NCBI RefSeq assembly: GCF_025698545.1
Contig: NC_068570.1
Location: forward strand, 59,787,924-59,851,923
Reading direction: 5' to 3'
Source: Gossypium raimondii
Lineage: Eukaryota > Streptophyta > Magnoliopsida > Malvales > Malvaceae
DNA length: 64,000 bases
Below are positions 51,501-62,947 of this stretch, piece after piece. Below the pieces are notes generated by a model, which saw nothing but the letters and a program-made list of their open reading frames with translations, was not told the DNA's origin and did no database searches. Made by a program: the position numbers and the translations under genes. Numbering within the stretch: position 1 is the first letter of the stretch; the number at the start of each line of letters is the position of its first letter.

Positions 51501-54500
51501 TTATCTTAAGAGTTCTTCTGCATCGTCCAGTACTGATAGGGACTGTAGTAGTTCTAAGGAAATGGCTAATGCTGATATTTTTGCTCCAACTGCAGAATAT
51601 AAAGGTATTAGGCAGTCTGATTAATATCGATAAATATACCTTTCTAGTGGCTGCTACTGGTCTTAATCAATTCTTTTTAACTTTGCAGTGGATAGACGTG
51701 ATGTTGTCTCCACCAGTTCGTCTGAAAAGTCCTCTAGCTTGGATTGGTCCTTCTCTGGAAAGAGCTTCAATGCATCCCAGAATGATCCAGGGCCCTCAAC
51801 TCGGTGGTTGGGTCATTCTGTGTCCAGTTCCCAAACTGCTACTGCATCTTCAAATGACGGTTGTTTACCAAAGATGAGAGTCCATTCTTCTAGTGGGAAA
51901 TTAGGAAGTTCATTTGATAGAATACCTGGAACAAGCAATAGATCAGGGACTCTTTGCGAGAGATCTGATGGTACTAAAAATGGCAACCAACAACTTTTAG
52001 AGGATAGTCAAGATCCTTTTGCATTTGATGATGATGATTTTGTGCCTTCGAAGTGGGATGTACTATATGGGGAAAAAAAGAAATCCAGAACCAAAAAACA
52101 TGGGAAACTTGGGCTAAGAAAGAGAGAAATCCAAGATGAGCATCATTTCCAATTTAAAATGAGCCAACAAGAATCAAGTAATGGGGAAATTTGCCAGAGA
52201 GAAAATGAAGAATATCATCATTCTAATGCAACTTCTTGTTCTCAAAGTACTGAAGAAGAATATTCCAGTCTTCTGTCAGACTGCCTTCTTGCTGCTGTCA
52301 AGGTATTCTTGAATATGTAGTTTACATTTCATCCTACCATTGCAGTGCTTGTTTTTAGCTTCAATGGGTAATCATACTTTATTCTGCTTCTTGAATCATC
52401 CAAATGTATTTGTTGGATTGAATTGGCCTGTGTACTTTGATAGACAAAATTAAGGTAAAAGCACCATGGAGGCCCCTGTACCAGTAGTTAGATTGCATCT
52501 TGCCCCTTCTACTCAAAATCTGGGCAAACTAGTCTCTATACATTAGATTAAAGAGCAAATTGGTCCTATCTGTTAAAAATTTCATCCATTAGTACTGGTA
52601 AAAACTGTCGTGGTTGACAGAATGTCTGACATGTGACGTGCCACGTGTATCTCATGCTGATGTACAGGGACCAATTTTGACAACAAAAAATGGATGAAAC
52701 TTTTAACAGAAGAACCAGTTTGCTCTTTGATCTAATGTATAGGGACTAATTTACCCATTTTTTTATTAGAGGCGGTAAAATGCAGTCTAACTCCTAGTAT
52801 AAAGGCCTCCATGGTACTTTTATCACAAAACTAAACACGTTGATGTCCTACATGTTTCTGGTACACCAGTGTATGTGTGTGTTTTCTAATAACAAATAGT
52901 GGGGCTGTTATCTTGGCAGGTTTTGATGAACTTAACAAATGACAACCCTCTTGGCTGTCGACAAATTGCTTCTTCTGGGGCCTTAGAGACCTTGTCTGCA
53001 TTGATTGCAAGCCACTTCCCTTCATTCTGCTCATATTTACCTCGCATCAATGAAATGGACGAAACTTCAAGTGACATACCTCTTACTGATTCAGAGTTGG
53101 ATTTCCTTGTAGCAATACTTGGTCTGCTTGTAAACCTAGTGGAGAAAGATGAATACAACAGGTTAGTTTACCTTTTTCATATTCAGTGCAGTGTTTACAA
53201 AGCACTGGGACATAACAATTAAGTGCCATGTTTCTATGCAGATCACAGCTTGCAGCAGCTTCTGTTTGTTTACCAAATTCAAAAGGGTCAACAGAGGAGA
53301 GTCGCATGGCTGTGATTCCATTGCTATGTGCCATCTTTCTTGCAAACCTTGGAGAAGAGGATGCAGCTGGCGAAGTTCTGTCTTGGGTGAGGACTTCTCT
53401 ATAAGATAATCTGCTCCCCATCTCTCTTTCCTAGTGGTGTAATTGAGCCAAGCTGAGCCAGAATACTGTTAAGCTTGAGCTCAAGCTTGGCTCAAACTTG
53501 ATCGAACATATATTTTTAAGCTTGAGCTCGGCTTTAGATATAATTGAGCTACTTGAGCTCGATTAAGTTCATTTACCAATTGTTGTATTGAAGCTCGAGC
53601 TTGGCCCGATAATTAAGCTTAGGGTTAATAATACACATATTAAGGGCGATCACATCATTTAATAATATAAAAATATGAAATGCTTGATAAAGCTCGCGAG
53701 CTGTTTGAGTCAAGCATTATTAAGCTCAAATTCGGCTTGATCAATAACTTGAGTTGCTCGAGCTCGGTTTGATTATTAATGAATCGAGTTTGAACTTTTC
53801 CAAGTTGGACTCGAATAGAGCTTGCGAGTACCAGTGTCTCATTTACATCCCTACTCTTTCCTCACTACTCCTCACAACACGGAGCATTATGTTTTTCGGG
53901 TAGTGGACTTTAATATTTTATCATGTTTGACATGCCTTAAATATTGTATCATGCAGAATAATGAAGCGGCGTTGCTACAAGAAGAGAAAGAAGCTGAGAA
54001 GATGATTTTAGAAGCCTACGCAGCTTTACTACTTGCATTTCTTTCTACCGAAAGGTTGGTGTATTCCTTTTTATCTTCCCTGGTGCTCCTTTCGATGTTT
54101 TATTGCTGAACTTTTTTTTTCTACTTTGTATTGGTAGTAAGCGCACACGAAATGCTATTGCTGATTGTCTCCCAAATCGCAGTCTATCAATTTTGGTTCC
54201 AGTGTTGGAGAGATTTGTGGTACGTCTTTAATTTTAAAATACCATGAAAATAATGAAATTAGCAGCTACATTTTCTGTAGGTTGGCATCATATGAGAGTT
54301 GATTGTAACTTATTCATCACGTAGTTAAGGCCAGGAATTTTGAGCTTTTCTTTTTCTTGACATAAGTAGCGAGATATAGCCCTCCAAGGATCCTTCAAAG
54401 AAATGAACATACCCGTGTTCAATATTCACATCCGAGTCCAACTAACATAGATTTTGGCTATAAGGTTTTGTTAGTTGGTCAAGATCATTTTTGCGTGAAT

Positions 54501-55078
54501 GTACTTGAGAGGTCCCTCTATTATAGGGACCTGATCAGATTAGTGTCTCTACTAGTAAATAGATCAGTTTAGTTCTTGTGCTATTAAAAAGAATCAAATA
54601 AGGCCAAATTGGAATATAGTTAACATTTACTATTTAAAAAATATCATTTATTGTTTAACGGAGTTAATATTTTTAAAGTTGTTATGGTTCCGTAAATGAT
54701 ATCTTTTGTTTGGAATTGAATTGCAATTGAAAAAATAATAATTTTCAAGACATTTTTTATACTTTAAATGGTAACCTTGTTACAATTTGGACTTATTTGA
54801 TTCTTTTTAATAGTATAGGGACTAAATTGATCCATTTAATAATAGAGGTACTAATTTGATCCAATCTCTGTCATTTTTGTTACATGGTTTGATAATGCCT
54901 TTCCACTGACCTGAAGCTATTTACTGGATAACTTTCGGAACATCTTGATGCAATCTCGTAATCTATTAACACACTTCCATTTCTCGTGATGCAGGCGTTT
55001 CATTTTACGTTAAACATGATTTCTCCGGAGACTCATAAAGCTGTGAACGAAGTGATCAAGTCGTGTAGGATACCATGA
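48504..55078 (+). CDS. WAPL: Wings apart-like (WAPL) cohesin-release factor
   Basis: WAPL opens cohesin rings and removes cohesin from chromosome arms in prophase and meiosis. Thirteen exons give 890 aa, near plant WAPL proteins of about 850-930 aa. Exons: 48504-49030, 49882-49981, 50173-50512, 50712-50824, 51036-51161, 51295-51388, 51497-51604, 51689-52302, 52920-53161, 53242-53386, 53957-54054, 54138-54219, 54995-55078. It opens MIVRTYGRRTRG, the plant WAPL start. The helical WAPL domain begins in exon 1 (LKKGQPVRIRRTSLLSLLS) and resumes after a Ser-rich disordered insert encoded by exon 8. It continues with VLMNLTNDNPLGCRQIA in exon 9. All splices are GT-AG and in phase. Three introns contain MITEs. 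Confidence 0.95.
49085..49460. repeat. four-unit tandem repeat in WAPL intron 1
   Basis: Units of about 80-110 bases share GATTTGGGCATCTGGG, AGTGTTAATTTTGCGATGG, TGTAGATTCTAGTATG and ATTCAAATGGACTA. They begin near 49089, 49171, 49273 and 49357. A T10-G10 run immediately precedes the array (49062-49081). Confidence 0.85.
52454..52824. mobile_element. foldback MITE, family E, copy 2, in WAPL intron 8
   Basis: A 371-bp element. The left end is GGTAAAAGCACCATGGAGGCC; the right end in reverse complement is GATAAAAGTACCATGGAGGCC. The flanks ACAAAATTAA (52444-52453) and ACAAAACTAA (52825-52834) are a 9-10 bp duplication with one mismatch, which fits the Mutator superfamily. Confidence 0.85.
53433..53853. 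mobile_element. MITE family C copy in WAPL intron 10
   Basis: A 421-bp element rich in GAGCTCGAGC-type palindromes. The left end AGTGGTGTAATTGAG and the right end in reverse complement TAGGGATGTAAATGAG are an imperfect inverted pair. A perfect 9-bp direct repeat, CTCTTTCCT, flanks it at 53424-53432 and 53854-53862. If the first base is chance, the duplication is 8 bp and the element would be hAT-like. Confidence 0.8.
54505..54870. mobile_element. foldback MITE in WAPL intron 12
   Basis: The left arm runs through GATCAGATTAGTGTCTCTACT and TTAAAAAGAATCAAATAAGG. The right arm in reverse complement reads GATCAAATTAGTACCTCTATT and TTAAAAAGAATCAAATAAGT. The arms are about 100 bp. Outer limits are approximate and no duplication was assigned. 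Confidence 0.7.
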
Positions 55079-56141
55079 GAGATCTAATGAAAACTTCTGT
55101 ACAGCCAACGTTCTCTGTTTTAGATTAGCGGCACCACCTGCAGATGAGGACAGGACTTGCCGGAAAACTGTATCGAGCTAAGCTCTCTGTTATAGTGCAT
55201 TGACCCTTTTGTTTTTGCTTTTACCCCACCCACCATTCTTCTTTTTTCTGTATTTCTCTTTTCTGATAATATTATTATTATTCTTTTTGTTACCCTATTT
55301 CATCTTCTTCAAGCAGGCCTATACACACGTATATGAAAGTGAAAGCATCTTCAATTAGTTTTTCTTTGCCGTGTGTATGTAACGTATATATATAGTCCAT
55401 ATATATATAGTGCTAAACTGTGTGCTTCTAGATTTTGTTGATATTTAGATCTGTTTATGCGGCAGATGATTTCTTTTGACTCGTATTGGCTTGGACAATG
55501 AAAGTTTTACCTTGAATTATATCGGTTTGATCTAAGGACTTTATTTAAATTTAATTATAAAAGGTTAAATCTCTACTTGGGGTCTGAAGTTGATAGGGAT
55601 TTGAACTCTTTTTTTTTTGTACTTATATTTGTTTTCACATTTGAGTTTGAATTTCTTTTTGTGTTTAAATTAGTTCTTGAACTTGACATTGTTTTTATAT
55701 TGGAGCGTGAACTTGGTAATTATTGCATGTAAGGTTTTCATGGAAATACCACAAATTAATTTGGACAGATCAAGTCTCAATACGGAAATAATTGTCAAGT
55801 TCAGGGTTTAATTTGACTAATTTACCTATATAAATAATGAAAAGACCATTCGGTCGGGATATTCGTAGTTTATACAATGTTACTTTTCACCAATGCGGTT
55901 TAATTCAATTGAGAAATTATTGAAATTTCATTCTTTTTATAAAATAGTAAATATTATTATGATTTTTGAGAATATTTGTTATTTTATAATTTTATAAAAT
56001 CTAGAAAATACATTTAATGAAAATTCGTGGGTGTGCCATAATTTATTATATATTTATATTATCATTTTAATTCACTAATTGGACACTAACTGCAAAATTA
56101 CCAAATGATTAAATTTTTAAAACAGACGTCTTGTATTAAAA
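55079..56141. other. WAPL 3' UTR and spacer
   Basis: 55079 to about 55450 is likely the WAPL 3' UTR and terminator region. 55560-55740 carries GTTCTTGAACTTGACATTG-type phrases that recur in altered form at 56640-56790, probably halves or copies of one repeat. No gene is seen. Confidence 0.4.
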
Positions 56142-56619
56142 AGTAAAAATTTCTCTAGTCCCTCTTAATTTCAAAATTGAGCAAATTGGTTTTTTTTTTA
56201 AAATAGAGTAATTTAATACTTGTCAATTTCAAAAGTGAGCAACTAATGACACTTAATCACAAAGTTAATATTTTCATCAATTGTACATGATTTTGATTGC
56301 TATAATAACAAATTTAGCACCTAAAGTTTACACATTTTGTCAATTTGGTCCTAATTCAATTAGTTTATCCCACAATACGTGTCAATGTTGAGGCCGAATT
56401 TGTTGAACTTTTTAGAATTAAGGCCAAAATGACAAAATATGTAAACATCGAAGGCTAAATTTATTAATTTACCATTCAAAATTAGGTACAATTGACAAAA
56501 GACATTAACACTAGTTGCTCACTTTCGAAATTAACAATTATTAATTATTGTAATTTTTTTGAGATGGACCAATTTGCCCGATTTCGGAATTGAAAGGGAT
56601 TGGAGAGGCCATTTTTACT
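56142..56619. mobile_element. foldback MITE, same family as NSF intron 16
   Basis: The left arm GTAAAAATTTCTCTAGTCCC is mirrored at the right as GTAAAAATGGCCTCTCCAATCCC. The interior shares TCAATTTCAAAAGTGAGCAA with the 14668 copy. Flanking duplications are unclear. Confidence 0.7.
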
Positions 56620-57091
56620 GGGGTTAAATCCCTATTTAGGGCTTAAACTTGGCTACAACTCCTACATTGGAGCTTGAACTTTTTTTTGTTGTTCAAGTTA
56701 GTCCTTGAACTTGATAATTATTCCCACGTTACAAACTGAACTAGGCTATTGTTCCCATATTAAAACTTAAACTTGACAATTGTTCCTGACAACATCGGCA
56801 ATGAACTTCAATTAAAAACAATGTCAGAGGTCCCTAAAAGTCCCTTCAATATTAATGATGCACAAAACCAATCCTCCGACACTAAATCTGGCCCGACCTC
56901 CTTCGGAACTTCCTGAAAATGAAATGTCACAAAAACAAAACTAAATGAAACAACTGAGAAAAACACTAAAAAGCTACTACTACTAACACCGTTATTGATT
57001 TTAAAGAAAATAGAGCATACTATTATCACCACCACCACTTTCAAAGAAAGCAGAACGATTTTTTATTTACACATTCTTCCGCTCGATAGCC

Positions 57092-57250
57092 CTAGACGAA
57101 AGGGGGTTAGCAAGGGCCTTGCCCCACTCCCGAATGGGAAATTGCTTCTTTAGATTTATAAAATTTAAAGTTAATATAAATTATAGTTTGGCCCTCCAAA
57201 ATATTAAAATTTCAATTTAATCATTTTGAAAACCATAAAAATATAAACAA
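57092..57250. mobile_element. truncated family B MITE
   Basis: CCTAGACGAAAGGGGGTTAGC followed by AAGGGCCTTGCCCCACTCCC matches the left end of the family B copy at 2287. The similarity runs through TTTGGCCCTCCAAAATATTA and then stops without a right terminus. Confidence 0.55.
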
Positions 57251-58905
57251 TCCAAGGATGAAATTGCTAAAAATAGAGAAGAACCAAAAGAAACTTTCAA
57301 AGAAGAATGAAGAGAAAAATAATAAAGAAAATCTATGATTTAAAAAAAAATGAAAATGCTTTGGGTTACGCCAAACTGATGTATCCTTATAATGGTAATA
57401 ACAATGACTAGTTCCTTTTACCCAATTGAGTTATACAATCAACTAAATCACATTACATCTTGTTTAATCAAATCCAAATTTTCAATTAATTATCATGTAT
57501 AAAAATATTTTCATATTTAATATTTTAGAAATTTTGCCTCGTTTTTTAAAGTTAAATTTAGTTACTAATCTTTCAAACGAGTGAAATTGTTTATAAGAGA
57601 AATCTTGACTAACTATGCTAGCGTGACAACTCAATGGTAATATATGTATACTTCATCTGAGATGACCCTATTTGTCTTATATATCACGTCAAAAAAATGA
57701 TTATAAAAAAATCAAAATAAATTATAAAAAGTTTATAAAAATTAGCATGAAGTACACGTGAATTGTTATGCAAGCTGTAATTTTTAAAATTTAATGTTTT
57801 AGTCAATATTTTCATTAAAATTTAGCTTAAATAATAATAATATGAATTTCTATTAAATACAAATAACCAAATAAAATTGGGAAATTCCATTTGATATACG
57901 AAATGTTCAAATTTATACAATAAGAAAAGTAGTAAGTGTTAGTAGTTACCAATTAGCTAACTCCTACAATAAGAAAAGTACTAACTTCTCATTCTCATCA
58001 TTGTCAAACTATGAAATTTGATTGTGTAACACTATTTCTATAATTCCAATTCAAAGAAAAAAAATTATAGGTCTAATTATTGTTTTAGTCCTTTATTATG
58101 TTGAAACTTGAGATTTAATCTCTCTATATTAGTAATTTAATCCCTTTACTTCTGTAATGTTCTTAATAGGTCTAGATTGATTAGTTGCCTTTTTTGGTAA
58201 GAAAAACAACCTTTTAAGTATTCTATTGGCAAATAAATTTAGGTTTACATGCAAAATGGACCTCAAATTTATGGCTTTCTCACTTAGGTGCTTGAAGTTA
58301 TTTTTTAATATTATGTCGGAAGTTGAGATTTAGTCCCTCTGTGTTATTTGATCCCTCTACTTTTATAATGTTGTTAGTGGATCCAAATTGATAACAGTAT
58401 TAGTTGTTGTTAGAGTGATTATGTAGATTTTTTTTATAAGAAAAATAGCCTTTTTAAGTATTCTATTGTCAAATAAATTTAGGTTTAAATGCAAAAATAG
58501 TAACTAAAGTTTTTTTTTGTCAAAATAGTACCTAAAGCATCAATTTCGTCGCATTTTACCTCAGAAAATAATACCAGTTAATAAGATTATGGCATGTGAC
58601 ATGTTCTTATTGGATATCGTACACTTTTTGGGTAAAACGAGACGAAATTGATAGCTTAGGTATCACTTGACAAAAAAAAAAAAAAAGAAGATACATAAGT
58701 GGAAAAGTTGGTGTAGTTTGGGAGGTAAATTTGTAGTTAAGCCGTAAATAAATTATTGGTTGAACATGATTAATTGGATTTTCATACGGCCCTGATTGTA
58801 TCATTGAATAATAAAATTAAAATTTAAAAAAAAAAAAGAAATTTCACTCCATGGTGTTTTCAATTTGGACCTACTAATAACATTACAAAAATAGAGGACC
58901 AAATT
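57251..58905. other. spacer upstream of polyphenol oxidase
   Basis: AT-rich with no gene. A direct repeat pair at 58080-58500 is listed separately. A poly-A run lies near 58672. Otherwise nothing was assigned. Confidence 0.4.
58080..58500. repeat. ~240-bp direct tandem duplication
   Basis: AAGTATTCTATTGGCAAATA at 58216 recurs at 58456 as AAGTATTCTATTGTCAAATA. TTGAGATTTAATCTCTCT recurs as TTGAGATTTAGTCCCTCT, with the same 240-base offset. The copies differ by several small indels. Confidence 0.7.
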
Positions 58906-59163
58906 CAAGGGCGAAGCTAAAAATTTTATTTGAGGGTCCAGAATTAAGTTATAAATTTTGATAAGAGTTAAAATGTAATTTCACAATTGTATTAGCTAAT
59001 ATATTTTAATTTTTAAAGGATTGAATAAAAATATTATAATTTTAGGGGCCAAAGTGCAATTTCACCATACTAATTTATAATTTTATATATTTTAAATGGT
59101 AAAAATGTATTTTTTTCAACTTTTTGGGGCCAAGCCCCTGCCTCCCCGCTCCCGCCACCCTTG
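58906..59163. mobile_element. hAT-like MITE, family B, copy 5, in the polyphenol oxidase promoter
   Basis: A 258-bp element beginning CAAGGGCGAAGCTA, whose end in reverse complement is CAAGGGTGGCGGG. A perfect 8-bp duplication, ACCAAATT, lies at 58898-58905 and 59164-59171. It ends about 106 bases upstream of the TATA box and 160 bases upstream of the start codon of the polyphenol oxidase gene. Confidence 0.85.
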
Positions 59164-59269
59164 ACCAAATTCTACCAAATCAATGGAAAATAATAAATAA
59201 AACTTTACTTCCAATATAGTATAAGGACTAAAAATGTAATTAGACCAAAACATTGAAGCAAAATTCGTT

Positions 59270-59276
59270 TATAAAA
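59270..59276 (+). promoter_or_regulatory. TATA box of polyphenol oxidase
   Basis: TATAAAA lies 47-53 bases upstream of the ATG. This puts transcription start near 59300 with a very short 5' UTR of about 20 bases. Confidence 0.55.
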
Positions 59277-59322
59277 AGCCATGCAACGTTGATCAATCAC
59301 CATAGTGCTCAAATCCAAAACA

Positions 59323-61026
59323 ATGGCTACCATTTCCCCATCCATTACCTCTTCGTTCCTTCCAAAAAAATCAAAATATTCTATAATTAAAAACCCTAAA
59401 TTCAAAAACCCTAAATCAATTCCCTGCAAAGCCATTAATGGTGAACAAGAACACCCTAAGCACAAGTTTGATCGAAGGGACGTTCTCATTGGCCTTGGAG
59501 GCCTTTATTATGGAGCAGCTAGCCTTAACGATGCAATGGCGGCCCCGATATCTGCCCCAGAGATGGAAAAATGTGGTCGTGCCGATGTACCCGAAGGTGT
59601 CCAGACGACCGATTGTTGCCCACCGGTGTCAAAAAGGATCTTAGATTTTAAACCGCCATTTTCAAATTCACCAGTACGAGTCCGGCCGGCGGCGCATTTA
59701 GTCGATGATGAATATATAAGGAAATATTCTAAGGCGATTGAGCTTATGAAAGCTCTTCCACATGATGATCCACGTAGTTTCATGCAACAAGCTAATGTTC
59801 ATTGTGCTTATTGTGAAGGAGCTTATGATCAAGTAGGGTTTCCAAATCTTGAACTTCAAGTTCATAATTCATGGCTTTTTTTCCCTTTTCATCGATATTA
59901 TTTATATTTTTTCGAGAGGATTTTAGGCCATTTGATTGATGACCCGACTTTCGGTTTGCCGTTCTGGAACTGGGATTCTCCTGCCGGTATGTGGATGCCT
60001 GATATGTTTATGGATACTAACTCATCTCTTTATGATAAGTTTCGTAACTCGAGGCATTACCCGCCAACAATGGTGGATTTGGATTATAACGGTGAGGACG
60101 AACACGAAACGAAAATGAACAAAGATCAAGTGAAAAGTAACCTAAGTATTATGTATAGGCAAATGGTTTCAAATGCTAAAACCCCTAGACTTTTCCTCGG
60201 TGGACCATTTCGAGCTGGTGATGAACCATATCAAGGTTCGGGTTCTATCGAAAATGTTCCGCATGGACCTGTTCATGTATGGTGCGGCGACGATAAACAA
60301 CCCAACGGTGAAGATATGGGAACTTTTTATTCAGCTGCGAGAGACCCCATTTTTTACGCTCATCATTCGAACGTTGATCGAATGTGGAGTGTTTGGAAAA
60401 CCATAGAAAATATCAATAGAAAAGATTTCGATGATCCGGATTGGCTTAATGCATCGTTTCTTTTCTACGATGAAAACGCGAATCTGGTTCGTGTTAAAGT
60501 TCGTGATTGTCTTGACCATCGAAACTTAGGTTATGTCTATCAATTTGTTGATCTTCCATGGCTGAAAGAGAAGCCAACACCACGAAAGCTAACAAAGAAG
60601 AACAAAGCCCCGCCGCCGCCTGTTTCGAGCACGGAATTCGTTTTGGATAAACCCGTGAGGGTGAACGTCGAAAGGCCGAGGAAATCGAGGAGCAAAACTG
60701 AAAAGGAAGAGAAAGAGGAGATATTGGTGATTGACATTGAGTTGAAGGGAGATTTGTTTGTCAAATTCGACGTTTACGTGAACGACGAGGATGATGCAGG
60801 TTCGAACATTGGGTCTGAAAATACCGAGTTCGCAGGGAGCTATGTTAATGTCCCAAATAAACATAAACAAGGGAAGACATTGAAGACACGTTTGAGATTA
60901 GGATTAACAGATTTGTTGGAAGATTTAGGGGCAGATGATGATGATGGTATTGTGGTGACTTTGGTGCCTAAATATGGAAAGGGTAACATCAAGATTAGTG
61001 GCATCAAGATTGAGTTTGATAATTAA
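59323..61026 (+). CDS. PPO: polyphenol oxidase (catechol oxidase type), chloroplastic
   Basis: A type-3 copper enzyme that oxidises o-diphenols to quinones in the thylakoid lumen. Single exon, 567 aa, the usual plant length. The start is the ATG at 59323; the frame extends 18 bases upstream only through a GTG codon. Residues 1-50 look like a stromal transit peptide. RR at 51-52 before VLIGLGGLYYGAASL, with AMA then AP at 73-75, is a twin-arginine thylakoid signal. CuA ligands are His160, His181 and His190, with thioether Cys164. CuB ligands are His314, His318 and His348. The gate position holds Phe335. The C-terminal domain carries the family KFDV motif. All catalytic residues are present, so the gene looks functional. 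Confidence 0.97.
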   Translation: MATISPSITSSFLPKKSKYSIIKNPKFKNPKSIPCKAINGEQEHPKHKFDRRDVLIGLGGLYYGAASLNDAMAAPISAPEMEKCGRADVPEGVQTTDCCPPVSKRILDFKPPFSNSPVRVRPAAHLVDDEYIRKYSKAIELMKALPHDDPRSFMQQANVHCAYCEGAYDQVGFPNLELQVHNSWLFFPFHRYYLYFFERILGHLIDDPTFGLPFWNWDSPAGMWMPDMFMDTNSSLYDKFRNSRHYPPTMVDLDYNGEDEHETKMNKDQVKSNLSIMYRQMVSNAKTPRLFLGGPFRAGDEPYQGSGSIENVPHGPVHVWCGDDKQPNGEDMGTFYSAARDPIFYAHHSNVDRMWSVWKTIENINRKDFDDPDWLNASFLFYDENANLVRVKVRDCLDHRNLGYVYQFVDLPWLKEKPTPRKLTKKNKAPPPPVSSTEFVLDKPVRVNVERPRKSRSKTEKEEKEEILVIDIELKGDLFVKFDVYVNDEDDAGSNIGSENTEFAGSYVNVPNKHKQGKTLKTRLRLGLTDLLEDLGADDDDGIVVTLVPKYGKGNIKISGIKIEFDN

Positions 61027-61366
61027 ATTAATTAATAATTATGGGGTTCAATTATTCTTGGTTGGTTTGGGAAAATCTGACTTTTCAACTTCCAAGATTG
61101 TTGGTATTATATTTATTTTTCAACTCCTCATTTGTATAATGTATTTGAATTATATAAATTATTTTTATATAATTAAAATGAAACACTATTCTTTAAAATA
61201 ATTTTATACAATAATTTTATAAATTTTATTTATTTAAAATTATTAAAAATAATAATAATTATCGTCTTAGACTTTGTAATTAATATATAATCTAATTCAA
61301 ACACAATATTTTCCTTTAATATAAATACAATCTATTTATGAATTGAGAACATCGATATTATCTGAT
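61027..61366. other. polyphenol oxidase 3' flank
   Basis: AT-rich sequence with no gene, presumably containing the 3' UTR. AATAAT-type signals are too common here to choose a polyadenylation site. Confidence 0.4.
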
Positions 61367-61521
61367 CAAGCGGCGAACCTAGTAATTTTATTTAAGGATT
61401 GAGATAAAATCATAAAAATTTTATGTTTAAATTAAATTATTTTAAGATGGGTAAATTACTTTCATTTGATCGAAGGCTAAAAACTAAAAATGTTTGGATT
61501 TTTCCCATTTAGGCAGCCCCT
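61367..61521. mobile_element. probable diverged family B MITE
   Basis: It begins CAAGCGGCGAACCTAG, like family B termini, and ends GCAGCCCCT. The flanks TATCTGAT (61359-61366) and GATCTGAT (61522-61529) match at 7 of 8 positions. The interior is too diverged for more certainty. Confidence 0.5.
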
Positions 61522-61964
61522 GATCTGATTGGTCGATAAAAGCAAGCTACAATAGAATTTTGTAAGCTACAAATACTCGTGTTGTTGTATTTATATTATT
61601 TTTATGTCAATTTTTGTTATTAGTCCCTATACTATTTGCGAATTATAAATTTAATTTTTGTACTTTAATTTGATAATTTTTAATCTCTATACATTTCTAA
61701 TTTTAAAATTTCAATACTGACTCTAACGGCAACAGTTAAGCCCGTTAGGTTAAATTATGCTATTAGCCCCATAAGTTGTGGATTTAGCCCTTGCTCTCCG
61801 ATTTGATTATTTTTAGTCCATATCCTATGTTTTTTAAAATTTGAAATTTCAATTTTGACTCAAATGATAGAAGTTAAATCCACTAATTAAAACAATTGTT
61901 GCACACACGTTAGTGAAATAAACAGTAATGTAAGATAATTATTTAAATCACAAGATCGAACCTG

Positions 61965-61999
<35 letters not shown>

Positions 62000-62576
62000 A
62001 TCTGGAAAACAGAAATTGAAAATAAAAAGTGGATCGAAATTTTATACTCGTAGGTAGGTAGAAAAATCGACTGGTAATTGAGGCTTGTTTTTACAATTTC
62101 CTTAAGACAAATTTGGCCGCTCCTTTGGTGCTGGAAAAACTTTGGTTGACTGTCTCCCATGATACAACAACAAGATGAGCATGACGAAGATGAATTTTTA
62201 AGCAAAAATAAAAAGGCTCAGTTAAAATTACGATCTACTTGAATTTGACTTGTTGGATAACTCGAGCTACTTGAATTAGGGCATGACTTGACAATAATCG
62301 AAACAAATTTTAATTTATTAGGCAAAGGTGAATATCTAAGAGTGAGTGGGAGTGAGCAAAAATTGTTTCAAGTCAGTTTATTAGGCAAAGGTGAATATAT
62401 TGTTTTTAAATACATTCATAAAAATAAATATATATAATAAATACATTTTTAACCAAAACCCAAATTCAAATAAAACTCAATACAATTTAATTGATTCAAA
62501 TAAAACTCAATACAATTTAATTGACGTTGTTAAGTCGATTCAGTTAGGTCAAATATGATCAAAATAGATCAATTAA
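61522..62576. other. spacer with microsatellite and short duplications
   Basis: No gene. It contains an (AT)n tract of about 30 bases at 61969-61997, a 22-base direct repeat TTTATTAGGCAAAGGTGAATAT, in full at 62317 and 62378, and a 30-base perfect tandem pair at 62466-62525 starting TTCAAATAAAACTCAATAC. Confidence 0.55.
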
Positions 62577-62947
62577 TGGTAAAAGTACCATGAAAGCCTT
62601 GTGCTAGGAGTTGGATTGTATTTTGTTCTATTTACTCAAAAAATTGGCAAATTAGTCAATGTATGTTAGATCAAAGAGCAAACTGATCTTTTGCGTTAAA
62701 TAATTCATCCATTTCTACTGTTAAAAATTGGTCTTTATACATTAACATGGGGTACACATAGCACGCCATGTGTAATTGTCTGGTTATTTTGTCAACCACG
62801 CCAATTTTTAACTGTAGAAATTGATGAAATTTTTATTAGAACAATTTGCTTTTTAATCTATCCTACAGGGACTAATTTACCATTTCTTAAGTAAAAAGCG
62901 GAAAATGAATATGACTCCTAGTACATAAGTCTCCATGGTATTTTACC
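62577..62947. mobile_element. foldback MITE, family E, copy 3, with 9-bp duplication
   Basis: The left end GGTAAAAGTACCATGAAAGCC mirrors the right end GGTAAAATACCATGGAGAC in reverse complement. A perfect 9-bp duplication, ATCAATTAA, lies at 62568-62576 and 62948-62956. It is 371 bp, the same length as the copy in WAPL intron 8. Confidence 0.88.

Noticed and set aside
59305-59322. Polyphenol oxidase frame starting at 59305
   Set aside because: The codon there is GTG. The first ATG in frame is at 59323 and opens a normal transit peptide, MATISPS.
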